From an uncultured Bacteroidota bacterium (lineage in GTDB: Bacteria > Bacteroidota > Bacteroidia > Chitinophagales > Chitinophagaceae), in the NCBI GenBank assembly GCA_903882805.1, contig CAIRYK010000065.1:1-64000 (forward strand): a stretch of DNA of 64,000 nt. The letters run 5' to 3'. The notes beneath the pieces were generated by a model. That model did not search any database and had not been told where the DNA came from. It saw only the letters and a program-made list of their open reading frames with translations. Position numbers and translations under genes: made by a program. How positions within the stretch are numbered: position 1 is the first letter of the stretch; each line of letters begins with the position of its first letter. Below are positions 19,701 through 27,320 of the stretch, piece by piece.

Positions 19701-20486
19701 CCCGAATGCATACAGACTGATGCGCAATGCAGCAATAATACCTAATGTAACAAAGAACCCTGCTTTGGGCGACTTTTTCTGGCTTAGGTAAATGACCATG
19801 AGCTGCAACCACGATACGCCCGATACAATAGCCGCTATTAGCAGCGCCAAAAACAATAGATCGGGAGTCCAGACCAGATTAGCTGTTTTATCGAACCGAA
19901 GATAGAATTCGGGCGAGGAAGCGTCGGTGTACACCGGATAGTCGCCAAAACTGTTCTGACCCGGACGCAATATTCTGGTGGTATTGGGTATATAATCGGC
20001 GGCGGCAAAATGCGACTTCAGATAGTCGTTTTCGATAGGATAGGTGTTGCAAACCGGGAACCAGATAACCACCCGCTGATCGCTATCTGACTTAACCGGT
20101 AGTATGCATTTTTTAATAAACACACCAGCATCTATCTGCAATAGTCCATTCCGGCACTTAGTAGAGTCGTTGGCCTGAGGAGTTACTGCATTAGTATTCC
20201 AGTATTTTAGGGTATCGTTTTTGTAGCAGTATATATAGAAGGGCAGCTTTATCAGTTGGTCTTCTTCCAACTCGGTAAGCGAGTCGAGAAACATGCGCCG
20301 GATAATATCCTTATCCTGCACAAAAGAGGCGAAAGCAGTATTACGGGACTGCAGGTCGTTGTTTACAGCTTCGGCCATTTGCGCGGGCTTAAGGTCGTTG
20401 CGGCGCTGCTGAAAGTAAAAACCGGCTGCGCACCACAGCGCAATGCTGAGCGTGAGCCACCCCCAATATGGATACCGCCTTAGCAT
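16755..20486 (-). CDS. NtrY-like membrane sensor histidine kinase
   Basis: A very large (1243-residue) sensor kinase. The N-terminal half holds one helix near residues 8-26, a periplasmic segment, then a cluster of about eight to ten membrane helices. A second periplasmic sensor-like region, two more helices and a HAMP-like linker (ITRWITGTFNVI...) follow. HisKA has His1032 in VAHEIKNPLTPMK, the NtrB/NtrY-type H box. The ATPase domain has NLLENAKQAIP, DNGTGIP and GTGLGLAMTKKII. The start ATG overlaps the mazG stop by one base (TGATG), so translation is coupled. No response regulator is adjacent. The signal is unknown. Confidence 0.88.
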   Translation of the reverse strand: MLRRYPYWGWLTLSIALWCAAGFYFQQRRNDLKPAQMAEAVNNDLQSRNTAFASFVQDKDIIRRMFLDSLTELEEDQLIKLPFYIYCYKNDTLKYWNTNAVTPQANDSTKCRNGLLQIDAGVFIKKCILPVKSDSDQRVVIWFPVCNTYPIENDYLKSHFAAADYIPNTTRILRPGQNSFGDYPVYTDASSPEFYLRFDKTANLVWTPDLLFLALLIAAIVSGVSWLQLMVIYLSQKKSPKAGFFVTLGIIAALRISLYAFGLPFNLDTLYFFSPLSYALGANLTSFGDLLINTLFVLWVAVFITRHTDYKNFMQSVCRPWLRISVGASLLIAMIAYLFLFVKIIRSLVLDSDISFDVGHFYTINIYTILGLLTIGAITGISCLVIYLLNVQFNTLFPNRLVKYLLIAVVGVAYIFITQSYTYGFYWVFIAWLILFTALLDVERLRLVSDLFEPRMIFWAVFICAFCTGVLQFFNGEKEKMIRTTYISLQLTPHPDDMAEFAFDKIAREIAFDNTVKSFFGKPTVAGRKALNQKFDVEFLSNTALSKYETKVYLFDGDGNGLFNADSVDYKSLVTEKEESVSTNTPYLFYKESILDRHYYLSYIQIYNDSVNKVVGYVIVDLDLKKQINETVYPELLQPTGNKGKASEYAHAVYVNDKLITQTNDYPFPTFLKDDTLKNQEWAFYNTRNVSELRLKTNDNRTIVVVHNHSELFELITLFSYLFGILVLMAVLILLYQLYLSYFANAFVSGRFMRLTLRRRVHLAMLAVVFISFLVIGSVTIWFFRNQYRNSNAEKLQSVMTVAKQSVQDYLKRQNAFDDDYMFDTVSRSARFKEFITRIASEQKIDINVFDNDGFLYNASEDDIYNKGLISHMMRPDAHYQLNNLGKSIVILSERVAGLQYMSAYEPLRDEHGVTLGFINVPFFSSEKDLNFQISNIVVTLINLYAFIFLISSLITIGITRWITGTFNVIIEQFGRLNLQRNERIVWPYDDEIGLLVAEYNKMVNKVEENAAALAQNEREMAWREMARQVAHEIKNPLTPMKLNIQYLRQAMKNDNPNIKQITEKVSESIIEQIDNLSYIASEFSNFAKMPEARPEELELGELLNKAVELYMDDAAIKVRIADTEKEMWVTADRSQLLRVFTNLLENAKQAIPETRLGNIDVSLQQEGSDVLIAVKDNGTGIPEDVQTRIFKPYFTTKSSGTGLGLAMTKKIIEFWKGAIWFATEEDRGTTFFIRLPLLKHDE

Positions 20487-21259
20487 CAGCTTTGTTTCTC
20501 GGTTAGTTTTACTTTATTCCATAGTTCGTCCATCTCGGCAAGCGTCATATCGTGTAGCGATTTGCCATCGGCGGCGGCCATAGCCTCTATTTGCTGAAAC
20601 CGGCGAATGAATTTCTTATTGGTCCGTTCCAGCGCGCGCTCGGGATCTACCTTTATAAAACGGGCATAGTTGATGAGCGCAAAAAGCACATCGCCCATTT
20701 CTTCTTCTATTTCGGGTTGCGATCCGGCCTCTACCGCCTCATACAGTTCTTGTATTTCTTCGTCTACCTTCAGCTTCACCTGTGCAGTATTATCCCATTC
20801 AAAGCCTACTTGTTTGGTTTTTTCCTGCAGGCGCAGAGCTTTCACCAGCGCAGGCATAGCATTGGGCACGCCGCTCAGCACCGATTTTTTACCCTCGGCC
20901 TGTTTTATCTTCTCCCAGTTTTGCTTTACCGCCGTTTCGTCTTCTACGGTTACTGTGCTGTATATGTGGGGGTGGCGGTTCACCAGTTTGTTACATACGC
21001 CTTCTATCACATCGTCGAGGGTAAACTGCCCTTGCTCTGCGCCTATTTTGCTATAAAAAACAATGTGCAGCAGCAGGTCGCCTAGCTCCTCTTTGAGGCC
21101 CTTCCAGTCCTCGTTTACAATGGTTTCGCTTAGTTCATATACCTCTTCAAGGGTTTGGGGTTGCAGGCTATGAATGGTCTGTTTCTTATCCCAGGGGCAT
21201 TTCTGCCTCAGTTCGTCCATTATTATCCTCAGTCTTTCCAGCGATTTTGCGTAGTCCAT
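20486..21259 (-). CDS. mazG: Nucleoside triphosphate pyrophosphohydrolase
   Basis: A 257-residue MazG, which hydrolyses NTPs or damaged nucleotides to NMP and pyrophosphate. Two MazG domains are visible. The first has CPWDKKQTIHSLQP, then EEVYEL and EELGDLLLHIVF; the second has KVDEEIQEL and EEEMGDVLFAL. The ExxE...ExxD metal-binding pattern is present in both. The frame is open to 21355, but Met at 21259 (MDYAKSLERLR) matches the normal start and length. The stop codon overlaps the start of the downstream kinase. Confidence 0.93.
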   Translation of the reverse strand: MDYAKSLERLRIIMDELRQKCPWDKKQTIHSLQPQTLEEVYELSETIVNEDWKGLKEELGDLLLHIVFYSKIGAEQGQFTLDDVIEGVCNKLVNRHPHIYSTVTVEDETAVKQNWEKIKQAEGKKSVLSGVPNAMPALVKALRLQEKTKQVGFEWDNTAQVKLKVDEEIQELYEAVEAGSQPEIEEEMGDVLFALINYARFIKVDPERALERTNKKFIRRFQQIEAMAAADGKSLHDMTLAEMDELWNKVKLTEKQS

Positions 21260-21324
21260 TGTTGTACTATTTCTTACTGCCTTTTGATTATTGTAAAACC
21301 TAAAATTATGGATAGTTTCTTGCA

Positions 21325-21681
21325 TTATGCTGCCATTATTGCATAACGGGCCCAACCCGTGAGATAACCTATCACGCCTATCTGGAGGTATAGAGGGAAC
21401 TCCGACAAGAAACCGTTAAAAATCGGGCCAGAGTTGTCATTTTGGGCTGACAAACGGCGGCTTTGGGTTGTTTTTAACAAAAATGGGGCGCCTGCGGCAT
21501 GGTAATTGCTCTCAGATACTTTGAGCGAGGACTTTAAGCCAACAGTTGGAGACAGGTATACAGTAAAAAGGGGCTTTAACGAAACTTTAGATAAATACCG
21601 GAAGCCTGCAACCTGTGCAGCAATAATAAAAAAAGTACCGGAGCGTTTTTTAAGTGAACATAACACAGCACAACAAAACAC
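21325..21681 (-). other. Structured intergenic element or doubtful 118-codon ORF
   Basis: Upstream of mazG. A 118-codon frame exists on the minus strand but has no signal peptide, domain or believable ribosome site. The DNA shows several nested pairings: GGCCC near 21349 with GGGCC near 21425, GATAACCTATC, CTAT...ATAG, GGAG...CTCC. This looks more like a structured RNA or an intergenic repeat than a gene. I have a vague impression that similar ORFs recur as hypothetical proteins in related genomes but cannot verify it. Confidence 0.35.
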
Positions 21682-21737
21682 TTGCCTATGCCGAAAGGTT
21701 GTTTACCTTTTTAAAGCCGACGCTCACCGATTAACGA

Positions 21738-21768
21738 TTGCCCGTGGGGCCAACGCTGACTAATTTTG
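21738..21768 (+). promoter_or_regulatory. Promoter of the small membrane protein
   Basis: TTG at 21738-21740, a 20-bp spacer and TAATTTTG at 21761-21768. It decides the start of the next gene: an in-frame ATG at 21738 lies upstream of the expected transcript, so translation must begin at 21795. Confidence 0.7.
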
Positions 21769-21794
21769 TAATAACTAAAAAAAAGTACACATCC

Positions 21795-22013
21795 ATGAAA
21801 CCTAACACAACCGCCGACAACAAAATTTTTAAGTATGCCGTTTTGGGCGTATTGCTCTTCATCGCCGCTATGGGCTTTACCGTAACACATTTCAGCAGCA
21901 TAGCTATGTTGCGCCTTTCTTACACACTGGTAGCCGCTACTTTGGGCATTTCTTCACTATCGCTACTATTCAAAGCCATAAAAAACGACCGCTTCAGAGT
22001 GAAGATGGCCTAA
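21795..22013 (+). CDS. Small two-helix membrane protein
   Basis: A 72-residue protein of unknown function. Hydrophobic segments at about residues 12-30 and 36-58 predict two membrane helices, with a short basic C-terminal tail (KAIKNDRFRVKMA). A good promoter lies upstream. No family recognised. Confidence 0.65.
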   Translation: MKPNTTADNKIFKYAVLGVLLFIAAMGFTVTHFSSIAMLRLSYTLVAATLGISSLSLLFKAIKNDRFRVKMA

Positions 22014-22284
22014 GCAGTTGGTGAGTTTTTGAGAGGTGAAGACACTCGAATAAAATGTTGGTATTGAGCGCTACCGCCGCGCCAACCGGCCAAATGGAAT
22101 AAAAGCCGGTAACGCTTCATTTTTCCTCCCCATGGCATTGTCGTATTTATATTTACCCGAATAATAACCGTCCATCACACATCTTAATCAAAATTTTCTT
22201 AATTTCGATATTCGCTATTTAATTAGCGGTACAACGTTGAAGCTAACATTTTGAAAATCAACTGATTATTGCCAACTATCTGAT

Positions 22285-22797
22285 ATGAACACCGGAATAA
22301 GCCATAACGCTACAACCGTACCCTCGCAACCGACTGAGGACATGGATGGTGTATTGCATTCCTTTCTTGGCTGGCTGGAACAACAATATAACGAGAAAGC
22401 CCAAAACGCCTATACGAGTAAATCACTTCTTGGTTTAGGACTTAAAACACAATTTGCATCAGAATGGGAGACCTTTCTGAGTAATCCGATCGATTCGATG
22501 TACGCTACGAGAAAAGCCATAGATACTTCACTGGTCAACGTTATAAATATGATGGTCGCTACTTATTTGAAATCAAGGATCGACCTGATTGCAAAAGCTG
22601 TGTGGGCAGAAACAAAAAACAACACCCTGCACTATTGTATTTTTCTGAAAGAAGATTCTCTCGAGAACAGAATCATTGTAAATGACTTTTTCGATTTTTA
22701 CGACGAATACGCATTATCAGAAACTTACCCTGTTTACTTTCAGTTTATCTCTGAAAAGCATTTTCCAATAATAAAATATAAGCAAGAAATTGTCTGA
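22285..22797 (+). CDS. Unknown protein, first of a two-gene pair
   Basis: A 170-residue soluble protein. The N-terminal part is helical; the C-terminal third (LHYCIFLKEDSLENRIIV...DFYDEYALSETYPVYFQFISEKH) has an alternating beta/alpha pattern. It ends 38 bp before the next gene on the same strand, so the two are probably co-transcribed. I do not recognise the family with certainty. The pairing with a HEPN-like gene suggests a toxin-antitoxin-like or nuclease-associated module, which is an inference. Confidence 0.6.
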   Translation: MNTGISHNATTVPSQPTEDMDGVLHSFLGWLEQQYNEKAQNAYTSKSLLGLGLKTQFASEWETFLSNPIDSMYATRKAIDTSLVNVINMMVATYLKSRIDLIAKAVWAETKNNTLHYCIFLKEDSLENRIIVNDFFDFYDEYALSETYPVYFQFISEKHFPIIKYKQEIV

Positions 22798-22835
22798 TAC
22801 TTCGTCCTGCCCCTACAAGCAGCAAGCAAAACACA

Positions 22836-23240
22836 ATGAACTGTTTCATAGCGCTACTTGCGCACATTTTCCCGCCGATTTTTTACGACTGGAAAATTAC
22901 CATCTTATTTTATGCAGCCATACATTACGTTAAAGCCCTCGGAAACCAGTTGGGTATTGATGTAGGCAACAGCCATTTAGACATAAGAAATAATATTAAA
23001 CCACCCGACCGCCCCGGGAGAATACCCTCTATGCCATTTAATAAGGGAGCCTACGGGCTGTATGACTATTTGTACAGAACTTCACAATTATCGAGATATA
23101 ACGGCATTGCGGATCATTCCGGCATTTTTACAACAAATGAACTATTTCAGGATATCATGAAAGAGGAACACCTAAAATGTGTAGAAGCTATAGAGAAACT
23201 GAAAATGTACCTTATAAAAAACAGAGGCCTCACCGAATAG
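22836..23240 (+). CDS. HEPN-like helical protein, second of the pair
   Basis: A 134-residue helical protein. The stretch WKITILFYAAIHYVKAL, then a short loop with SHLDIRNN, a YDYLYRTSQLSRYNG helix and a final helix HLKCVEAIEKLKMYL follow the order seen in HEPN-type families (helix, small polar/His/Arg loop, helices). A catalytic RxxxxxH motif as in HEPN RNases is not clearly present, so activity is uncertain. It sits 38 bp after the 170-residue gene. Base composition is slightly more AT-rich than the flanking housekeeping genes. Confidence 0.55.
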   Translation: MNCFIALLAHIFPPIFYDWKITILFYAAIHYVKALGNQLGIDVGNSHLDIRNNIKPPDRPGRIPSMPFNKGAYGLYDYLYRTSQLSRYNGIADHSGIFTTNELFQDIMKEEHLKCVEAIEKLKMYLIKNRGLTE

Positions 23241-23280
23241 CAGATTTTTTGCTATTCGCGACAGCAGCCTACAGCATTGG

Positions 23281-23439
23281 TCACTTATTCGCCTCTACAG
23301 CCGGCGGCTGCGCTCGTTTTACCTCGGCTTTGCGTGCCTGCATTTCTCTTATCAGCGCCACCGTAACGGGCAGAAATACCAGCAGCAGGAAAAAAATAAT
23401 GACTAATACAGCTTTGCGTTTAGGTTGTTGATCTTCCAC
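23281..23439 (-). CDS. 52-residue single-helix membrane protein (GTG start)
   Basis: A short gene: GTG at 23439, stop TGA at 23281. The product begins MEDQQPKRKA, has one strong hydrophobic helix (VLVIIFFLLLVFLPVTVALI, residues 11-30) and a charged tail (REMQARKAEVKRAQ). TAAATTTG, a good -7 element, lies at 23464-23457 on the minus strand, 17 bases before the start. It follows the MutS-like gene at a 32-bp distance on the same strand. Function unknown. Confidence 0.6.
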   Translation of the reverse strand: MEDQQPKRKAVLVIIFFLLLVFLPVTVALIREMQARKAEVKRAQPPAVEANK

Positions 23440-23471
23440 TTTTATCTGTTTGATCGCAAATTTACCTCATT

Positions 23472-24803
23472 TTACGATTTGCGGTTCAGCAAATCTATTA
23501 CCCCCTCTTTTTGCAATATACGGTAACCTATGCGGTCGTTAGATATGCCTTGCCGCAGCTCGTAGGTAAACTCGTAGGCGCCATCGGTAGCTATTGATGT
23601 AACAAAGTACGCCAACTGCACATCGGCTGTGGCGCTAAACTGCTGCGCCACCTCGTAGAGGTGCGTAGATAATATCATCAGGTGATTGGGGTGGTTCATC
23701 AGCCCGTCCATTACAGCCTTTGTGCACTCGTAGGCATCGTGTACATTGGTGCCCTTAAACAGCTCGTCCATGAGCGCCAGCTGGGGTTGCGGTTGCAGTA
23801 GCTTTTCGGCAGTTTGCTTCATGCGCTGCACCTCTGCAAAAAAATAGCTTTCGCCGCGGTGTATGTTGTCTTCTACCTGCATATTGGTGATTACCCCATG
23901 CAGAAAACTGATGCGCATATAGGCGGCGGGCACGCCCATACCCAGGTGCGCCAGCAGCGCGCCCACGCCCAGGGCGCGCATAAAGGTGGTTTTTCCCGAC
24001 ATATTGGCCCCTGTGAGCACCAGAAAATTCTGATTATAGTTCAGCTTTATATCATAAGCCACCGGCTTTAGCAGCAGTGGATGCCTGAGCCCGCGGGTAT
24101 CGAGACATACGGGCGAGGCAGGTTGCAGATCCGGAAACACCCATCCATGTTCTACTGTGGCTCTGGCCATGGCGCGCCAGGCATCTATGCGGGCATAGCT
24201 GGCTATAAGCCGCTCCACCATTCCCTTCATTTCGCGGCGCGCCCGGTAGCCCAGATGCAGCAGCTCGGCATACTTTGTTTGCTTGGTCACGGCCATAATA
24301 TCGGCGGTGAGGCGGTGGTTCAGTTCGTCTTTTATAGCCAGCGCTTCGCGGTGCAGCATAGCAGGTATGCCCGGAATATCTGCTATGGCGGCCAACGCAG
24401 TGCATCCCTTAAAAAAATCGGATAGGTGCGAAATAGAAAACTGCGTAAAAAAGTACTCGCGCTTGTTCAGTATTTTCTGGAAAAGCGTATTGAGCGCCAG
24501 CGCTACCCCTGTAGGCGGCGCGGTAGCAGCTTCGGCTGAGTCGAAATACTTTTCCAGCATCACAATAGTGCCATTCAGTATTATGGTTGGCCACAGCTTA
24601 TCGTTGTCAACCCAAAACTTAATGGTAGCCTGTACATCCAGCAGCCGCTCGTAGGTGTCGGCGGGTCTTTGCAGGTGCTTGCGCAGCATATCGCGCCCCA
24701 CCTGAGTGGTAGCGCGGTCTATGAGCGCAAACACGCCGCCGTTGCCGTCGGCAGTAAAAAAAGAAAGGTCTTTGAGGGTGGTTTTATCGTTTTGCATAAG
24801 CAA
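23472..24803 (-). CDS. MutS-related ATPase lacking mismatch-recognition domains
   Basis: A 443-residue protein with the lever/core region (about 1-220) and the ABC-type ATPase of MutS. Walker A is GANMSGKT (265-272), Walker B LALMDE (342-347), followed by the dimer-interface segment GTNVHDAYECTKAV and the late STHL switch. The mismatch-binding and connector domains of MutS1 and the Smr nuclease domain of MutS2 are absent. Bacteroidota carry such short paralogs commonly. Its role is unknown; canonical mismatch repair is unlikely without domain I. Confidence 0.88.
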   Translation of the reverse strand: MLMQNDKTTLKDLSFFTADGNGGVFALIDRATTQVGRDMLRKHLQRPADTYERLLDVQATIKFWVDNDKLWPTIILNGTIVMLEKYFDSAEAATAPPTGVALALNTLFQKILNKREYFFTQFSISHLSDFFKGCTALAAIADIPGIPAMLHREALAIKDELNHRLTADIMAVTKQTKYAELLHLGYRARREMKGMVERLIASYARIDAWRAMARATVEHGWVFPDLQPASPVCLDTRGLRHPLLLKPVAYDIKLNYNQNFLVLTGANMSGKTTFMRALGVGALLAHLGMGVPAAYMRISFLHGVITNMQVEDNIHRGESYFFAEVQRMKQTAEKLLQPQPQLALMDELFKGTNVHDAYECTKAVMDGLMNHPNHLMILSTHLYEVAQQFSATADVQLAYFVTSIATDGAYEFTYELRQGISNDRIGYRILQKEGVIDLLNRKS

Positions 24804-24906
24804 AAAATAAGTGCGCCGTTTGCTGTGTGGTATGGCTCCACAATAAGACGCGCAAACAAAGATATTCCATACCCGTATAGCAATTAAAAAAGGTTGGCCG
24901 CCAAGC

Positions 24907-25434
24907 CTATGGCGCGCCCAGGTGTTTCTTCATCAATAGGTCGGTTTGCAGGTCGTTGCCCAACAAAAAAGGGTGCGAGCCGCAAAACTCAAAGCCCCAC
25001 TGCCGGTAAAAATCTACAGCTCGGGTGTTGTGCTCCCATACACCCAACCACAACGTGCTGTAACCGCCCTGTAGCGCAAACGCTATGCAATGCTGCAACA
25101 TGGTAGCCCCTACCTTTTTGCCGTGATGGGCTTTGATCGCATATATACGCTCCAGCTCCACTGCATTAAGTTCGTCGGCCATTTCGGGTGGTGTTTGGCC
25201 CATGCGCATTTTTGCATAGCCTGCCAGGCTGCCACTGCGCCATGCCAGAAAAAATAAATTGCGGGAATCTTGCAACTCGGCAAGCATGTGCGCCTCTTGC
25301 ATATTGTCTGCTATATATTTATCCATATCATCTTTGCGATTGTTATGTGCAAAGGTTTCACAAAAGGTGGTTTCGCTCAGGGTTGCCAGGGCTGCGGCAT
25401 CAGCCGGGCCGGCTATGGTTATGGTTACAGACAT
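24907..25434 (-). CDS. GNAT family N-acetyltransferase
   Basis: A 175-residue acetyltransferase with the GNAT fold. ELERIYAIKAHHGKKVGATMLQ carries the acetyl-CoA pyrophosphate loop, and WLGVWEHNTRAVDFYRQWGFE is the typical C-terminal motif B. The substrate cannot be told from sequence. It lies between the MutS-like gene and the polyketide operon; the 52-bp gap to the flavoprotein gene upstream leaves co-transcription possible. Confidence 0.88.
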   Translation of the reverse strand: MSVTITIAGPADAAALATLSETTFCETFAHNNRKDDMDKYIADNMQEAHMLAELQDSRNLFFLAWRSGSLAGYAKMRMGQTPPEMADELNAVELERIYAIKAHHGKKVGATMLQHCIAFALQGGYSTLWLGVWEHNTRAVDFYRQWGFEFCGSHPFLLGNDLQTDLLMKKHLGAP

Positions 25435-25486
25435 ACTTTGGGTATATAATACTCGAAGGTAAGGAATGCAGTTTAGTCGTTATTCG

Positions 25487-26626
25487 CTAAAACTCCCGTC
25501 CCGATGTAAGATTGATGAGCGGTCGTTGCAAAAATGGCACCGCCTTGAAGGTGCGCAGAAAAAGCGTAGTGGTCAGGTCTTTGCCAAAGTTGGCCTGCAC
25601 CAGCCGGCCTACGGCGGTGCGGGTGGCAAAGTTTGTTTTCCATGCCTGCGTGTAGGCTGCCTCAGTTTCAGCTCTTGTGGCAGCGCCTGCAAGGTAGCGG
25701 TGTGTGAGCCCGGCGGCTATTTTGGCTGCATGCAGCGCCATGCTCATGCCGTTGCCGCACAGGGGCGTTATCATACCGGCGGCATCGCCCAGCAGCAGCA
25801 CATGGTCCAACACCTGTTCTTTTTGCTGAAAACTGATTTGCGATATAGCCAGCGGCGCCGCATACAGCATTTCGGCATCGGTCAGTATGTTACGCAGCCA
25901 TTTGTTTTGCATCAGTATATTGCGCTCCATAGCGCCTATATCGTTGCCGCTTTTTTTCAGGTTGGCGGCGGTGGTTAGGTAGCAGAGGCAGGTTTTGTTG
26001 TCCTCTATCCGCGATATGCCGCAGTAGCCGTTACTAAAGTTGTGCAGCCCTATGGTGTCTGCGGGCCAGTTATACCTTATGTGGTATTTTATGCCCACAT
26101 AGTTGTTGAGTCCTTTTTGCTTTTCGGTAAGGAAGCTGCGCTGCATTTTCACATCTACATTGCTGCGCTTGCCCCATGCCCCGCAGGCCATGCGCGCGGT
26201 CCAGCGGCGGTCGCCGGCTGCAAGCGTAAACCTATCGCCGGCATAGGTAATGCTATCTATTCGTGTATTGGTGATCAGCATAACGCCCGCCTTTGCCGCT
26301 GTGCCTGCCAGCAGCTCATCGAGCATATAACGGCTTATGCCAAAACCGCCCTGCGGTAGCCGGGCGTTCAGCTCGGTGTTGCGGGTATCGGTTAGGAGCA
26401 ATTTTGTTATCAGCGGTAACTTAAGTTGCGTAACGGATACTCCCAAACTTTCGAGAAATGGCCGACTCTCAAGGCTAATATACTCGCCGCAAACCTTGTG
26501 ACGGGGATAGGTTTCTTTCTCGGCCAGCAATACTGAGTAGCCTTGCCTCGCCATGAGTATTGCATAGGCCAGGCCAGCAAGGCCGCCGCCCACCACGGCA
26601 ATATCGTAGTTGGTGTTATTGCTCAT
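25487..26626 (-). CDS. FAD-dependent oxidoreductase of the type III polyketide operon
   Basis: A 379-residue flavoprotein of the geranylgeranyl reductase/UbiH superfamily. The N-terminal dinucleotide fold is VVGGGLAGLAYA (about residues 12-23). A CGEYISLESRPFLESLG motif follows, and the second FAD motif is GDAAGMITPLCGNGMSMALHAA near residue 278. It starts inside the end of the methyltransferase gene (11-bp overlap), so the three genes form one operon. By analogy to the Streptomyces srsABC alkylresorcinol pathway it may hydroxylate or oxidise the polyketide ring. Confidence 0.85.
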   Translation of the reverse strand: MSNNTNYDIAVVGGGLAGLAYAILMARQGYSVLLAEKETYPRHKVCGEYISLESRPFLESLGVSVTQLKLPLITKLLLTDTRNTELNARLPQGGFGISRYMLDELLAGTAAKAGVMLITNTRIDSITYAGDRFTLAAGDRRWTARMACGAWGKRSNVDVKMQRSFLTEKQKGLNNYVGIKYHIRYNWPADTIGLHNFSNGYCGISRIEDNKTCLCYLTTAANLKKSGNDIGAMERNILMQNKWLRNILTDAEMLYAAPLAISQISFQQKEQVLDHVLLLGDAAGMITPLCGNGMSMALHAAKIAAGLTHRYLAGAATRAETEAAYTQAWKTNFATRTAVGRLVQANFGKDLTTTLFLRTFKAVPFLQRPLINLTSGREF

Positions 26627-27320
26627 TGTCTACACATATCAGGTACCTGAAAGCCCATTGCCACTTTATGGTATAGTTGGTAATACCCGCTTGCTCCATC
26701 AGCGCTATCCATTCTTTTTTGGTAAATCCCCTCAGCACCGACAGCGGCGCATCGTTTTTTACCAGATAAGATCTGGACCATAGCCGGGTGATGATTTTTA
26801 TTGAGCTGTAGGCGAGCCAGTGACGTTGCAGATCGTTGATAAAAAAGCCCAGCTTGCTATTAGCTTGCAGCCATTTTAGCTGTGCTACCAGTTGTTCGTT
26901 GGTAAAGTGGTGGCAAAACAGCGATGAAAACACAATATCGGGCTTGACCGCAGGCCAGGTTACGGCGCGGTAGTCGCTACATATCCAGACTATGTTATCG
27001 GGTCGGTTTTGTTGCGCAAACGCTATACACTCTTGTTTCAGGTCTATGCCTGTAAGCGTTGTTGCCCTGCCCAGCCTGCCCATAAATGTTTGTATCACCA
27101 CCAGATTATCGCCTCCGCCGCAGCCTGTTTCGGCAATCGCCAGCGGTTGTTCCTTGGGGGCTTTGTTCAAAAACCAGGCTACGCCCTTGCAGGTAATAAA
27201 GTGGCCGCCCAGCCATTTGTTTATAGTGTTCAGTTCCTCCATATTGGTTTTAATATCCTCAAAGGGGATATTATCGCCATCCAGCAGTTCTTTTTCAGCG
27301 CTACGATGTTTGCAGTTCAT
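26616..27320 (-). CDS. SAM-dependent methyltransferase of the type III polyketide operon
   Basis: A 234-residue class I methyltransferase. Motif I is AETGCGGGDNLV, the adenosyl acidic motif is TGIDLKQECI, and SSLFCHHF follows as in small-molecule methyltransferases. ATG at 27320 overlaps the polyketide synthase stop (ATGA, 4 bp), so I prefer it over the open extension to 27413, whose first 31 residues are low quality. Probably methylates the polyketide; O- versus C-methylation cannot be decided. Srs-type pathways use a different (membrane ICMT-type) enzyme here. Confidence 0.87.
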   Translation of the reverse strand: MNCKHRSAEKELLDGDNIPFEDIKTNMEELNTINKWLGGHFITCKGVAWFLNKAPKEQPLAIAETGCGGGDNLVVIQTFMGRLGRATTLTGIDLKQECIAFAQQNRPDNIVWICSDYRAVTWPAVKPDIVFSSLFCHHFTNEQLVAQLKWLQANSKLGFFINDLQRHWLAYSSIKIITRLWSRSYLVKNDAPLSVLRGFTKKEWIALMEQAGITNYTIKWQWAFRYLICVDNEQ

